The position numbers and the translations under genes were made by a program. The notes beneath the pieces were generated by a model. The model saw nothing but the letters and a program-made list of their open reading frames with translations, searched no databases and was not told the origin of the DNA. Below, piece after piece: positions 45,205 through 57,417 of a stretch of 64,000 nt of DNA (its first letter is position 1; every line of letters starts with the position of its first letter). This DNA is from Balanoglossus misakiensis (Eukaryota; Hemichordata): contig CM082591.2 in the NCBI GenBank assembly GCA_040954595.2, forward strand, positions 8,432,001 through 8,496,000, given 5' to 3'.

Positions 45205-47076
45205 TTTAGCTCGGCTGTCACTTGTGTCAGCTGAGCTGTAGCAGTAGGTTGATTAGTGTCCGTCCGTCGTCCGTCGTCCTTCGTCTGTCGTCCGTCAACT
45301 TTTGGTATTTCAATCTTCTTCTTTAAAACTACTTGGCATATTTAGCTGAAATTTGGTTGGAATGTGTGTTATGGTGCCCTTAACTGATTTTGTTAATTTG
45401 GACTTGGTGGGGTCATGAATATGCAAATTAGATCTAAAAATAGAATTTTTGGTAAAAATCTTCTTCTCCACAACTTCATGTACAATGGAGCTGAAATTTG
45501 GTAGGAATGTGTGTTATGGGGCCCCTACCTGATTTTGTAAATTTGGATTTGATGGGGTCATTAATATGCAAATTAGATCTAAAAATAGAATTTTTGGTAA
45601 AAAATATTTTTCTCCATATCTACATGTACGATGGAACTGAAATTTGGTAGGAATGTGTGTTATGGTGCCCCTACCTGCTTTTGTTAATTTAGATTTGATG
45701 GGGTCATAAATATGCAAATAAGATCTAAAAATAGATTTTTTGGTAAAAAAAATTCTTCCTAACTAAGTGTAGGATGGAGCTGAAGTTTGGTAGGAATGTA
45801 TGTTATGGTGTCCCTACCTGATTTTGTTAATTTGGATTTGATGGGGTCATCAATATGCAAATTAGATCTAAAAATAGAATTTTATGGGGTCAAAAAAATT
45901 TGCCCAAATTTTGGGTGACCTCAGATGACCTTTGACCTACTTTCCTATATCTCGGCATACAGAGCAGGTACAGACTTGGCGTTTTGAGGGTTGGGGCTAA
46001 AATTTAAAAGCCGAAATGGGGGTCACCTGTGACACCTGCATATCTCATTAATTATGCACATACCTAATTCTAGGCTAACCAATTGAACTATAGGTTTTGT
46101 TTTTGTTGAACATGGACAAGTATGGGGTCAAAATTTCTTGCCCAAATTTTTGGTGACCTTAGGTGACCTTTGACCTACTTTACCATATCTCGGTATCCAG
46201 AGCAGGTACAGCCTTGGTATTTGGAGGGATGGAACTCCTTATGGAGCCTTACACTTTACCTCATTAATTATGCACATACCTAATTCTTGGCTAACCAATA
46301 AGGCTAGAGGTCTGGTTTTTGTTGGACCTGGATAAGTATAGGGTCAAAATTTCTTGCCCAAATTTTGGGTAACCTTAGGTGACCTTTGACCTACTTTACC
46401 ATATCTCGGTATCCGGAGCAGGTACAGCCTTGGTATTTGGAGGGATGGAACTCCTAATGGAGCCTTACACTTTACCTCATTAATTATGTGCATACCTAAT
46501 TCTAGGCGAACCAATAAAGCTAGAGGTCTGGTTTTTGTTGGACCTGGATAATTTTAGGGTCAAAATTTCTTGCCCAAATTTTGGTGACCTTTGACATTCT
46601 TCTGCATATCTCGGCACCCAGAGTAGGTACAGTACGGATGGGACCAAAATAAGAAACCAAATTTAAAGGTCACCTGTGACACCTACTTAACTCATTAATT
46701 ATGTGCATACCTAATTCCAGGCTAACTAATAGGGGTTGAGGTTTCATGGACCAGTATAGGGTTAAAAATATTACCCAAATTTCTGGTGACCTCACATGAC
46801 CTTTGGTGTAAATATTACGGAAATGCGAAATACTACATAAATTAAAAGTCTGCTGACTTTATATTTGGTAAGAATAAGCACACACCTGTAATGATTACCG
46901 CTATGTTGGCTTGTGCCCGCTATTGCTGCTTGGCAGCTATATTGATGTCTATGTTTGGTTTTGTTCAATAGAATACAATTGTTATAAATTAAAACCTAGG
47001 GTATTCTGTATTCATATCATTGCCCAGGTTACACTGTTAAAGTCAGCAGAGCTCTTTTGACCAATAGGTCACTTGT
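45205..47076. mobile_element. Composite tandem-array element, copy 1
   Basis: Begins with the hairpin AGCTCGGCTGTCAC / GTGTCAGCTGAGCT, then a TCCG-rich tract, four units of about 146 bases (each with ATATGCAAATTAGATCTAAA and GAAATTTGGTAGGAATGT), then DR1 units of about 215 bases (TGACCTTTGACCT at 45926, 46164, 46380). It ends with AGCTCTTTTGACCAATAGGT. The interrupted sequence is found uninterrupted at 37096-37130. No protein seen. Confidence 0.82.
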
Positions 47077-47484
47077 TAAAGTTACTATTTACAAGGAGTT
47101 GTTACCCCGAACTAAGACATGTTTACATAACTTTAATAAGCGAGCTGTTACAGAGACCACCAGCTATTAAATTTTTAATTACCAGTGGCAGGTCAGTGAG
47201 TGTCTTTGTCTGTGTGTCTGTTCCAGGGCTGACTGAAAGAAGTTGCTTCTCATATGTGCGGTGCAGACAATTTTTGGTCAATTTTTTTTCTAGCACCACT
47301 TGTAAGACTACCATGACACATGACAGTTTATTGGGCATGTTCCTTGTTAATTTTTTTTCACTTTCCATATTTCTATATGGTAAGATCACATCTGCTTGCA
47401 ATGTCACCTGTAATTTTTATTCTGGTGTGTCACTGTTTCCGCATAATCCTCAAATGGGACCACAGTGTCCTTGACACTATTTTT
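47077..47484. repeat. Type 2 complex repeat, copy B, last part
   Basis: Matches 37112-37700 apart from the TG expansion and the pogo-like insertion. Confidence 0.75.
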
Positions 47485-47870
47485 TATGTACTTCAACCTT
47501 CCAAGCGCCCGCATACGTGAACTTTTCTGAGAATGCAAACGAATGCAAATATTCCCTGAGTCCTTACCAAGATTTCACAAAAATCGGAAATTTTCAGATA
47601 CATTTCAGCAGAACCCTAAAATGAATGTTCACAAGTGTTAATAAACATTCATTATTTTTTTCCTGGTGTTTGAATATGATACTTAAAATGTAAAGTACAC
47701 TGATACACCGTGATCAGGTGACCTGTTTTCCGCGTACGCCATTGCTCTGTTCTCGATCTCCGTGTCCGAGTCTGAATTTTTCGCACATAAAGTATTTTTA
47801 AGATTTTTGAAGTCTGCAAATTCACTGGCATTGACAAAACTATAAAATGATAAGAATAATGTACGCTCCA
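47485..47870. other. Short unannotated stretch
   Basis: Nothing recognised. Confidence 0.3.
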
Positions 47871-47872
47871 AA

Positions 47873-47972
47873 GACCCATAATGGACTCAAGCACACACTG
47901 TACTCCATAATGTGCTCGGCATTCGCCTCGCACATTATGTTGCACAATGTGTGCTTTCGTCCATTATGAGTC
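47873..47972. repeat. Long palindrome (e)
   Basis: CCATAATGGACTCAAGCACACA pairs imperfectly with TGTGTGCTTTCGTCCATTATG; the inner stem is ATAATGTGC / GCACATTAT. It overlaps the start of the Gag-like ORF's 3' end. Confidence 0.75.
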
Positions 47973-48926
47973 TGAACTGACACTAACCTGAGGTTTAGAG
48001 TGATTGTCATGTTTCTTGTTCTGATTGGCCTTCTCGGCGCGGTACTTCGGGTCGTTGAAAGGACATTTGGTCTTACTGTGGTCGGCTGTTTTATTACGAA
48101 ATTTTAGACAGGCGCTACAAACATAACTAAATTTACATTTGTTGCCGTCCTGACAAGAGTCATCATTGTTAAAGGCCCAGCAGTATTGGGGTTGGTCGGT
48201 ACTGGTCGTGGGAGATCTTGTCTTCGGTTTTGTCTTTTCAGCTGCTCTGGGGAAGAGGAAAACTTCCTTCAGGTCGCGTGGTTCTTCACCCCAAATCCGG
48301 CGACCGCATTCTATATCTTGTAGGTATGCGCCATGGTATTTTAGGAGTGCGTCCCATGGGTAAACGGCAGCGTACTTCATGAGATAGTTCAGGTGACGCA
48401 GGCGTTGTGATTTCTCAGTGCCGTTGATATTATCGGACAGGAGAATGGAGGTGAAACCTTCGACGAATTCGTTGATAGTCATGGAGTCGTATGTCATTTC
48501 TTTTCCAGAACGGATGGGTCTGGGTTGAGCTGCCATGTGGGGCCAGTCGACGGGGAAAGTAGCATTATCCTTTCTTGTTTGATAGCGTTTTGACTTACCA
48601 CTGTGTTGTTGTTGGGGTCCTTGTAAGGCCGATGGGATGAACTGTCGCTGAGTTGCTTGTAGTTCCTGCTGAAGTGACGCATCTGCCTTTATCAGGTCGC
48701 GTAGTTGTGCTACGTCGTTGGGCATGCGCTGCGCAGCTGGGGCAGCTGGCGGGAAAATTGTATCAACATTTGACACATTAGCATCTCTTGGCGCCTTCGA
48801 TTTTAGAGTGAGAATTTCCCCTAGTAGATCGGAGAAATTAGTTTGGAGCTGAGAAAACGCGACTCGTAAATCAGCGACGTCGTGATCCAGTGAGGCAGAA
48901 AAGACCGGCTTTCTATCAGAATTCAT
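47964..48926 (-). CDS. Gag-like retroelement protein with CCCH-type finger, no pol
   Basis: 320 codons without a break. The N-terminal 60 residues look coiled-coil (DLRVAFSQLQTNFSDLLGEI); a Gln-rich middle follows. The centre (TINEFVEGFTSILL, then YPWDALLKYHGAYLQDIE) and the C-terminal finger CWAFNNDDSC-QDGNKC-KFSYVC-SAC match the style of the small nucleic-acid-binding protein of DIRS/Ngaro-like elements as I remember them. The C-x8-C-x5-C part lacks the usual His (Tyr instead), and a C-x2-C...H-x4-C part follows. No recombinase or reverse transcriptase lies beside it. It is a relic, a solo gag or a domesticated gene. Confidence 0.6.
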   Translation of the reverse strand: MNSDRKPVFSASLDHDVADLRVAFSQLQTNFSDLLGEILTLKSKAPRDANVSNVDTIFPPAAPAAQRMPNDVAQLRDLIKADASLQQELQATQRQFIPSALQGPQQQHSGKSKRYQTRKDNATFPVDWPHMAAQPRPIRSGKEMTYDSMTINEFVEGFTSILLSDNINGTEKSQRLRHLNYLMKYAAVYPWDALLKYHGAYLQDIECGRRIWGEEPRDLKEVFLFPRAAEKTKPKTRSPTTSTDQPQYCWAFNNDDSCQDGNKCKFSYVCSACLKFRNKTADHSKTKCPFNDPKYRAEKANQNKKHDNHSKPQVSVSSDS

Positions 48927-49140
48927 AGTTCCACCCTACGGGTATAAGCCACGCCCCCTTGGTTACTGTTGCTACGCCCCACAAGCTTTGAGCTTGTGGG
49001 ACATTGACGTCCATAGCTCCACAACGTGGATGGGGAAACTAGATTCCTTCAGCGATAGTCTGCGCAACGCTCCTGGAAACTTTTCTGTATGCTACATATC
49101 ATAGTTTAAAAACCTATCCAAGAAGTCACAGGAAAAGGGT
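48927..49140. other. Region upstream of the Gag-like ORF
   Basis: A perfect hairpin CCCACAAGCTT / AAGCTTGTGGG lies at 48979-49002. No TATA box or terminal repeat was recognised. Confidence 0.4.
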
Positions 49141-49148
49141 TTAATTAA

Positions 49149-49300
49149 GCAATAACCCCCGCCGCAGGCGGGTATACGCGAGATTTGGGTACAATTCGAG
49201 ACATATAGCACGAGCCATCAGGCGAGTGCTATATGGAGCGAATTGTACCCAAATCGAGTGTATACCCGACTGAAGCAGGGGTTATTGCTATTATATTATA
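49149..49300. repeat. Long palindrome (b)
   Basis: GCAATAACCCC...GGGGTTATTGC outside, GGGTATAC/GTATACCC, TTTGGGTACAATTCG/CGAATTGTACCCAAA and TATAGCAC/GTGCTATA inside. Followed by TATTATATTATAT. Confidence 0.88.
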
Positions 49301-49810
49301 TCAACAATTGTTTTTGTGGCATATCAGTGTCATTTTCTTACCGAAACGGCGTCAGAAAGAGACATTACGATCGTGAACCAACATGGCGACGATGAATGTA
49401 AACACGAGCGGCCAGGATCGAGCATAAAACATGGAACAGACGACAAAAACTGACAAGACGGGCATCGCGCGTGGCAAAGCGACAAATATTTCCACAGAGC
49501 AGTTCCAAAATAAAACGTCCATTAATTCAACAGTATTTTTGTTTTATTTATTTGGTTTAAACACGCGCGACTGTGGTTTAACCGCACATTTTTGCTGCCG
49601 TATGTTAGTTCATGGGCCCGTTTTACCACTGCCAGCAGTGCATTATTGAGTATTATATTATACCAGTATATTGATGGTGTAAATCACACTATTTGATTGG
49701 TCGAGACACGACACGTGACCGTGATACATTAGCCATATACCACAGTCATATATCATAGTTAAAGAAAATGCCTTTTTAAAATGTTTTATGCAAAGTTTCA
49801 ATATACTGGC
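49301..49810. other. Stretch between palindromes
   Basis: A 72-residue ORF at 49431 has no known motif. TATTATATTATA recurs at 49652. Confidence 0.3.
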
Positions 49811-49822
49811 ATAATATAATAG

Positions 49823-49968
49823 CAATAAAACACCCCCAGCCATGGTATACCACTCGATTTTGACCAGTTCAACTCCATATACGCACTCGCTATCGCTCGT
49901 GCGTATATGTCGTGAACTGGTCAAAATCTCGTGATATACCATGGCTGGGGGTGTTTTATTGCTTAATT
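49823..49968. repeat. Long palindrome (c)
   Basis: GCAATAAAACACCCCCAGCC and its exact inverse, then ATGGTATACCAC, TTTTGACCAGTTCA and CATATACGCAC, each mirrored around a short centre (TCGCTATCGCTC). Confidence 0.92.
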
Positions 49969-50019
49969 TTAGCATAACTAGATTGAGCTCTCGTCCAATC
50001 AGAATTGCGGACGGTAGCA

Positions 50020-50175
50020 TGATATAATATAATTATGTATAATTCCCCGTATTTCGAACGAGTGTGCCTGCATCGCGGACGATAGCGGCCGTATCCCCCC
50101 GGGCCGCAGGCTATACTGGGATTGTCGAGTTCGCGACGCAGGTACACGAGTGAGGAATACAGGGGAATTATATGT
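50020..50175. repeat. Long palindrome (d)
   Basis: ATAATTCCCC...GGGGAATTAT outside, TATTTCGAACGAGTGTGCCT partly mirrored by ACACGAGTGAGGAATA, centre very CpG-rich. Confidence 0.8.
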
Positions 50176-50853
50176 TTATCATATACATAGACCAAGTTTC
50201 CATGAAATTGAGCTTCATTGTGAATTTAAAACATTTCAGGATCGACAGGTCATGTTTGGTTATGCGATCGGGGTCCCGGGTCGGGGTCACACGCAAATGG
50301 ACAATAAACCGCGATCAGCTGTAGCATGCAATGGCTGTAGTACTAGTAATAACGGGCCTCGAAGGTTAAGTTTATCGGGCTATTTCTGAGTGAAATCAGA
50401 CGAAGTATGAGACACAAGAGGTATCACTTCACCTGACGATATTTTTGGTTGATGAATATGGATTATATGGATGAAAACACTGATAACACGGCGAATTCAG
50501 AAAACTACGTGAACGCTACTTGGATTGACAGCGCGGCCCCATTGTTTACAACGCCGGACATTTTATAACGGGTCGAACAAAATTTACTTTTCGAATGGAA
50601 ATTGCAAGTAGCATATGAATTTTAAATTTGTGAAACACTTTAACAATAAAATTATTGTTATTAAATATTTATATTGTAGACGTGTCAGTTTAAAATCTAA
50701 ACGCAAACGTTTAATATCCACCACCTGAGGCACCTCTCTCTCTCTGTTTTTGGCTTCGGAAACGGAACAAAAATATACTCGATGTTCGGTCAAGCTACCT
50801 TTAATCCGATTAAACGTCCCCCAATCGCATCTCTTCACCATTCTGGTCGATAT
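50176..50853. other. Unannotated stretch
   Basis: Chance ORFs only. Confidence 0.3.
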
Positions 50854-53246
50854 TTTTAGCTCGGCTGTCACTTGTGTCAGCTGAGCTGTAGCAGTAGGTT
50901 GATTAGTGTCCGTCCGTCGTCCGTCGTCCGTCAACTTTTGGTATTTCAATCTTCTTCTTTAAAACAACTTGGCATATTTAGCTGAAATTTGGTTGGAATG
51001 TGTGTTATAGTGCCCTTAACTGATTTTGTTAATTTGGACTTGGTGGGGTCATGAATATGCAAATTAGATCTAAAAATAGAATATTTGGTAAAAATCTTCT
51101 TCTCCACAACTACATGTACAATGGAGCTGAAATTTGGTAGGAATGTGTGTTATGGGGCCCCTACCTGATTTTGTAAATTTTGATTTGATGGGGTCATTAA
51201 TATGCAAATTAGATCTAAAAATAGAATTTTTGGTAAAAATCTTCTTCTCCACAACTACATGTACAATGGAGCTAAAATTTGGTAGGAATGTGTGTTATAA
51301 GGGCCCCTACCTGATTTTGTAAATTTGGATTTGATGGGGTCATTAATATGCAAATTAGATCTAAAAATAGAATTTTTGGTAAAATATATTTTTCTCCATA
51401 ACTACATGTACGATAGAGCTGAAATTTAGTAGGAATGTGTGTTATGGTGTCCCTACCTGATTTTATTAATTTGGATTTGATCGGGTCATGAATATACAAA
51501 TTAGATCTAAGAATAGAATTTTTGGTCGAAAATCTTTTTCTCCATAACTACATGTACGATAGAGCTGAAATTTGGTAGGAATGTGTGTTATGGTGCCCCT
51601 ACCTGATTTTGTTAATTTGGATTTGATGGGGTCATAAATATGCAAATAAGATCTAAAAATAGATTTTTTGGTAAAAAATCTTCTTCCTAACTACATGTAC
51701 GATGGAGCTGAAATTTGGTAGGAATGTATGTTATAGTGTCCCTACCTGATTTTGTTAATTTGGATTAGATGGGGTCATCAATATGCAAATTAGATCTAAA
51801 ATTAGCATTTTATGGGGTCAAAAAAATTTGCCCAAATTTTGGGTGACCTTAGATGACCTTTGACCTACTTTCCTATATCTCGGCATACAGAGCAGGTACA
51901 GACTTGGCATTTTGAGGGTTGGGGCTAAAATTTAAAAGCCGAAATGGGGGTCACCTGTGACACCTGCATATCTCATTAATTATGCACATACCTAATTCTA
52001 GGCTAACCAATAGAACTATAGGTTTTGTTTTTGTTGAACATGGACAAGTATGGGGTCAAAATTTCTTGCCCAAATTTTTGGTGACCTTAGGTGACCTTTG
52101 ACCTACTTTACCGTATCTCTGTATCCAGAGCAGGTACAGCCTAGGTATTTGGAGGGATGGAACTCCTAATGGAGTCTTACACTTTACCTCATTATTATGT
52201 GCATACCTAATTCTAGGCGAACCAATAAGGCTAGAGGTCTGGTTTTTGTTGGACCTGGATTAGTAAAGGGTCAAAATTTCTTGCCCAAATTTTGGGTGAC
52301 CTTAGGTGACCTTTGACCTACTTTACCGTATCTCGGTATCCAGAGCAGGTACAGCCTTGGTATTTGGAGGGATGGAACTCCTAATGGAGCCTTACACTTT
52401 ACCTCATTAATTATGCACATACCTAATTCTAGGCTAACCAATGAGGCTAGAGGTCTGGTTTTTGTTGGACCTGGATTAGTATAGGGTCAAAATTTCTTGC
52501 CCAAATTGTGGGTAACCTTAGGTGACCTTTGACCTACTTTACCATATCTCGGTATCCAGAGCAGGTACAGCCTTGGTATTTGGAGGGATGGAACTCCTAA
52601 TGGAGCCTTACACTTTGCCTCATTAATTATGCGCATACCTAATTCTAGGCGAACCAATAAAGCTAGAGGTCTGGTTTTTGTTGGACCTGGATTAGTATAG
52701 GGTCAAAATTTCTTGCCCAAATTTTGGTGACCTTTGACATTCTTCTGCATATCTCGGCACCCAGAGTAGGTACAGTACGAATGGGACCAAAATAAGAAAC
52801 CAAATTTAAAGGTCACCTGTAACACCTACTTAACTCATTAATTATGTGCATACCTAATTCCAGGCTAACTAATAGGGGTTGAGGTTTCGTTCTTGTGGGA
52901 CATGGACCAGTATAGGGTCAAAATTATTACCCAAATTTCTGGTGACCTCACATGACCTTTGATGTAAATATGACGGAAATGCGAAATACTACATAAATTA
53001 AAAGTCTGCTGACTTTATATTTGGTAAGAATAAGCACACACCTGTAATGATTACCGCTATGTGCTATGTGCAATGTTGGCTTGTGCCCGCTATTGTTGCT
53101 TGGCAGCTATATTGATGTCTATGTTTTGTTTTGTTTAATAGAATACAATTGTTATAAATTAAAACCTATGGTATTCTGTATTCATATCATTGCCCAGGTT
53201 ACACTGTTAAAGTCAGCAGAGCTCTTTTGACCAATAGGTCACTTGT
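50854..53246. mobile_element. Composite tandem-array element, copy 2
   Basis: Near-identical to 45205-47076 but 521 bases longer: six instead of four ~146-base units, and one more DR1 unit (TGACCTTTGACCT at 51854, 52092, 52307, 52523). Flanked by GGTCGATATTTTT and TTGTCGATTTTTT, a possible target duplication of about 12-14 bases. Confidence 0.82.
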
Positions 53247-53309
53247 CGATTTTTTAAAACTAATAAATTCCTAAAACTGAAATAAAACTTCCAGTCTGTC
53301 TATCTCTAA

Positions 53310-53463
53310 CTGAGCGTGTACTGTAGGCTGGGCCACGTTGTTGATTATATGTGGGACAAAATGGCGGTTGCGTGAACAGCATGACTTTTCTGGGCTCTGA
53401 TTGGCTGAGGATTAAGTTTGATTGACAGCTGTGGAACCATGAATTGTCACCAGTAGTCAATGG
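53310..53463 (+). promoter_or_regulatory. Promoter-like segment
   Basis: ACAAAATGGCGGTTGCG (53355, YY1-like) and CTGATTGGCTGA (53397, inverted CCAAT box) lie within 60 bases, before an ATG at 53461. The ORF after it is short and not recognised. Confidence 0.28.
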
Positions 53464-55050
53464 ATGATGCGACGGAGAAGCTTGGGTCTTGTGTTTGCGG
53501 GTCGCAGGTCGTCCACGTTTTTTAGGTGGTGTGGCCGCTTTCTGGCGAACGTCAAGTGTGATCAGTTAGGTTCGCCTTGTCCTCTGATATTGGCTGGTCG
53601 TGATCTCTCTTCGGTTCGAAAGAAGAATCTCTCTGAGATGTCATGGCCATTGCAAAGAAAGCTCCCAGCTTTAACATGTCAGAATCGCTATGAAAACTAA
53701 CTGTGATGATAAGGCCCATGCATGATCAATTGGGCCGCCACAAGCAGAAACACCCCTGATGCAAAAAAATTTAGATTTTGAGATTTTGCTTTTTTCTACA
53801 AGACACTGTGCCGATATTATCAGAAAAGTATTTCGTTTGTCAAAGTCAGCATTACAAAGGGGTTAAAACGGACTTCGAAATGACCTCTGACCTCCATGAA
53901 ATTTGCATAAATTATTGAAATGCCCCAGGTGTTTGTTAATTCTTTACATTACATTTATGAAAGAAGTACAATTAAAGGATTGTAAAGGGCTGTTACCTAG
54001 ACTCGTACTCATAGACAGACCATTTGGATAGACTGTCATAGCACTGATCATGTGCGGAACATACCATTTACTTGTAGGGGGGAGGGGTAAAACAATGAAA
54101 GTTGTTTGGCAATATTCAAGTTTCTTACTTTTTATTCAATCACATTATAATCCTACAAATTACCAACACACCAGACCTGTTATGTACCACAACTCCTAGT
54201 TACAGTGACTATAGCAACACTGTTGCTAGGCAACAAGCTGGTTACTTGAACCATAATATCTTCTGTAAGATTGCTGTAGAATTGACATTCACTACATACT
54301 GATATGAACTTGCTTACCAGTATAAACACTTTCTCATCTAGAATAAATTTGATCTGGCAACAATGTATAGACTTTATAAACTATGTCTGATTTTCCAGTG
54401 TACACTGATCATAGAAAACTGTTGTGATAACTATTTTAGTGTATCTAAATGGCATTATACACAGTGTGTGATCTGCACCAATACAAAACTTCAGGCCCTT
54501 ACAGAAAAATGCTGGTCCTAATACTAAATGCAGTTGTTGACGGCTCGTATTACTATTTAAGTCAACACTCTCTCCTCACTATGCTATTGAAGGTTGTAGG
54601 AAAAGTATAAAATTGTGTTTACCACACTGTTACTTAGATGAGGGGAGGGGGAATGGTCGCCTTCCAAATAATGCCACATGAAGATCAAGAACAATCATAT
54701 GTTTCCTAACAGACATTTTGTATGGTAAGACTTGACACATGACATTTGTTCATGCCCTCGCCTCAACTTGTGTTGATTGGAGCATTTGACTTGAACTTAA
54801 CCAGGCATAAAAGTTATGTGAGTAGCAGGACATGTCAGTAAAACTGGATTTAACTTCAGAAAAATATAATAACATATTCCAAATTTGAGTCGTCACAAGG
54901 GCGACAATGTTGCTAAGACTTTCGAACCGACCAGAAATCTGTCTGTCTCGGACTGTCAGGCTATATTAATTTCGCATACTGATTATGCACTACATTATCA
55001 CATTTCTAGTTTAACTGGCAAGGAATAAATACATACATTTGTATTTTACA
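53464..55050. other. Apparently single-copy stretch without recognised gene
   Basis: Contains no repeat seen elsewhere in the window. A 78-codon ORF at 53464 is of unknown value. GTTGCTAGGCAAC at 54222-54234 fits the X-box of RFX factors. Confidence 0.35.
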
Positions 55051-55077
55051 GATTATAGAAGGTACTATTACATGAAA

Positions 55078-56397
55078 TTACATGCGCTCTGTAACAGTAT
55101 GAGGGAAGAAATCCTCCCTGCATGGTTCCCTTACATACCGTAAAACTTTCGTCTTAAGATCTCTGTATCTTTGCTGGGACATCCAACCAGCTGGTAACAC
55201 TGGTGGGGAAGAATTGGTAGGTAGTGGCCATGTAACCCCACGACGCAGTAAATATATGCGTTCCTCATCATCTGTGATTCGTTTCTTAACATACACAGCC
55301 CCAGGGTCACTCTTTGAAATTCTGAAATGGTGATAACTACTGATTCCCTTAAGATTCTTTAAATAAGTTTTAAAAAATTCATCCCACTCCCTCCATTGAA
55401 AATTTGGTTCACTCTGACCCTGGGACAAGTAGGGCCGTGAAGAGTTGACCTTTGAACTCTTATTAACAACATCACATAACTGTGCCATCGTATCAACATC
55501 CCGTCGCCTGTACAATTGACGTATCTTACCAAAAGCAGAATCACACACACATTTGGTATGACCAACTTCCATAAAGTGATATGTTATTTCATCATGCATA
55601 CCATGTGAACAACGATAAATAAAATAATGAAGTAAACTCTTGTTTTTGTTTTGACCAGAACAGTTGTCTGCATGAAAAGCAGCACATTTCTCCCCCAGAC
55701 GAAAATTTGATAAGAAATCATCCAACATACTAATTACATTATTTGGCCCATGAAACTTCTTGTTATCTTGCTGTATTGTTTGAGATTCATCAAATAAATA
55801 ATTCATTTGAAATTTACATGCTTCATTGTGAACACCAAAACAATTAACCTTCAATGGATTAAGAAAGTAGAGTGGTCCTACTTGTCTCGACTGATGAGGT
55901 AAAAGAAAACTCTGAGCAAAATCATACGTATAATGTACATTACATAAATTATTAGAACAAAAGTCATATCGACCTGGGCTCATTGATTCTCCTAAAGGCT
56001 CATATTCTGCTGTTGCCAACTTAATTAACTCGTGACAAAATTCTCTTTCAGACTGAGCTCATAAAACGTGCTCACTTAACTCAGCTGAGAATCTTAACTT
56101 ATTGGTTTCACTAATAGCATACTGAATGCTTTGTCTAAATTGTTCACACTTTGGGCAAACATCAGTCCTTGGTTCCATTTTCTGAATGTGAGGAACACAA
56201 CTGCTCCATATGTTACGGAAAGTTGTTTCACCAACTGTAGCTCGTGGAGGGTCACTTTGTTGACAGCTTTCAGTATACTTGATATACACCTCAGCTTTGG
56301 TATCACATGCAGGTAGGTAGATTGGAGGGCAACAATCCCTCCCTCGTGGAGCAGCTGGCATTGGTAGACCTTTCTCATCAGCATACCGTATGAGAAA
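55078..56397 (-). pseudogene. Transposon-associated protein of the DUF7869 type, last exon, with TGA
   Basis: One frame runs from 56397 to 55078 apart from a TGA at about 56060. The first part (RYADEKGLPMPAAPRGRDCC, SCVPHIQKMEPRTDVCPKCE) and the second (CFGVHNEACKFQMNYLFDES, FHADNCSGQNKNKSLLHYFI, MEVGHTKCVCDSAFG) match a family very common in cnidarian, fish and amphioxus genomes that I know as DUF7869-like, probably transposon-derived. The HADNCxGQNKN motif suggests an RNase-H-like fold, which is inference. The acceptor is uncertain: a second TGA and a frame problem lie at 56403-56420, so the copy is probably dead. Confidence 0.72.
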
Positions 56398-56828
56398 CTG
56401 CACAACACCTCAATCATCTGCAGAGAAGAACAAAATGCAGAGTGGTTGAACATAATTCTATTTGTAAATGTAAAATTACGTTTCCAATATTCTCGAAATA
56501 TTGCTTTATTGCATCCCACCAGTATATAGAATTACTCGAGATGGCATGCGACATTGCCATAATCTTTGACATAATAAATGAAATCCACTTCAAATTTCAA
56601 ATGAATAGAATAAAATTGTTAAACTTGCACACTCATTCCAAATATTACGTGATATACACTACAAAACAAACAGTAAGTATACAAGCATTTAAATCAGTCA
56701 ATTTTAATGAGAAAACAAACAAAAAAATAAAATAATGCAGCTTGTGGATCTTTTGATGAAAAATTACACATGCAAATGCTGCAGTATACATATACCAGTT
56801 TATGTAATTGGAGCTGGAAATACCTTAC

Positions 56829-56935
56829 CTCAAATGAGTATGTGTTAATTGGTTTTCTTCTGTTCAAACCATGCTGTCTTGGTACTAACCCATTCTCTTT
56901 ACAATGTTTCTTTAAGTTTTTAGAGACAGTTTCTC
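56829..56935 (-). pseudogene. Upstream exon of the DUF7869-type gene
   Basis: Minus-strand exon between acceptor TTTTTAAG and donor TTTGAG|GTAAGG. It encodes ETVSKNLKKHCKENGLVPR and a stretch ending in RKPINTYSFE, the segment that precedes the last exon in this family. Earlier exons would lie beyond the gypsy-like element. Confidence 0.6.
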
Positions 56936-57207
56936 CTTAAAAACAAAACAACATAAAAATAATTCAATCGAAATCAATATATTCATTCAATTAATTATCA
57001 TGACTGTAAAACTGCTACAGATATAATCTGAATTTGAAACTGCATTGTATTACTCCAAATCGTCATGCCATAGTGTTTCAAGATATGAACTACATGCTAG
57101 ATTTTTCAAAACGTATAGAACTTTATTCAAAAGGTAAAAGGCCCAAAACTACAGAATTGCGTACGTTAAGACTTGAGAAATATACACAGACTTACCTATA
57201 CGGTGAC

Positions 57208-57403
57208 TGTCACGAATTACGCCGAGTCGCGTAGTTTCTATTCAAGAACTATTTATTGTCCCGAATAACAACGCTGGAAAAACTACTCAAGTACATCCAA
57301 GATCCGCATCACTACACGTGTTGTTTCTTTTGCACACGTTACATAATATGCTAATGACTCACATGACGTTATTTAAATCATCTGCTGATGACGTATCAGC
57401 ACA
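57208..57403 (-). repeat. Candidate 3' LTR of the gypsy-like element
   Basis: Read on the minus strand it starts TGTGCTGATACG right after a purine tract (AAAAGAAAGGGAGA, 57404-57417) and ends ATTCGTGACA; it holds AATAAA in GGGACAATAAATAG. TG...CA ends and 196 bases fit a short LTR. The 5' LTR would lie beyond the window, so this cannot be confirmed here. Confidence 0.55.
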
Positions 57404-57417
57404 TCTCCCTTTCTTTT

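Noticed and set aside
45340-46800. CRISPR-like array
   Set aside because: Units of 146 and 215 bases are contiguous, with no unique spacers; the DNA is eukaryotic.
53461-53700. Gene behind the promoter-like segment
   Set aside because: The two overlapping frames are short and without motif; only the promoter-like sequence is listed.
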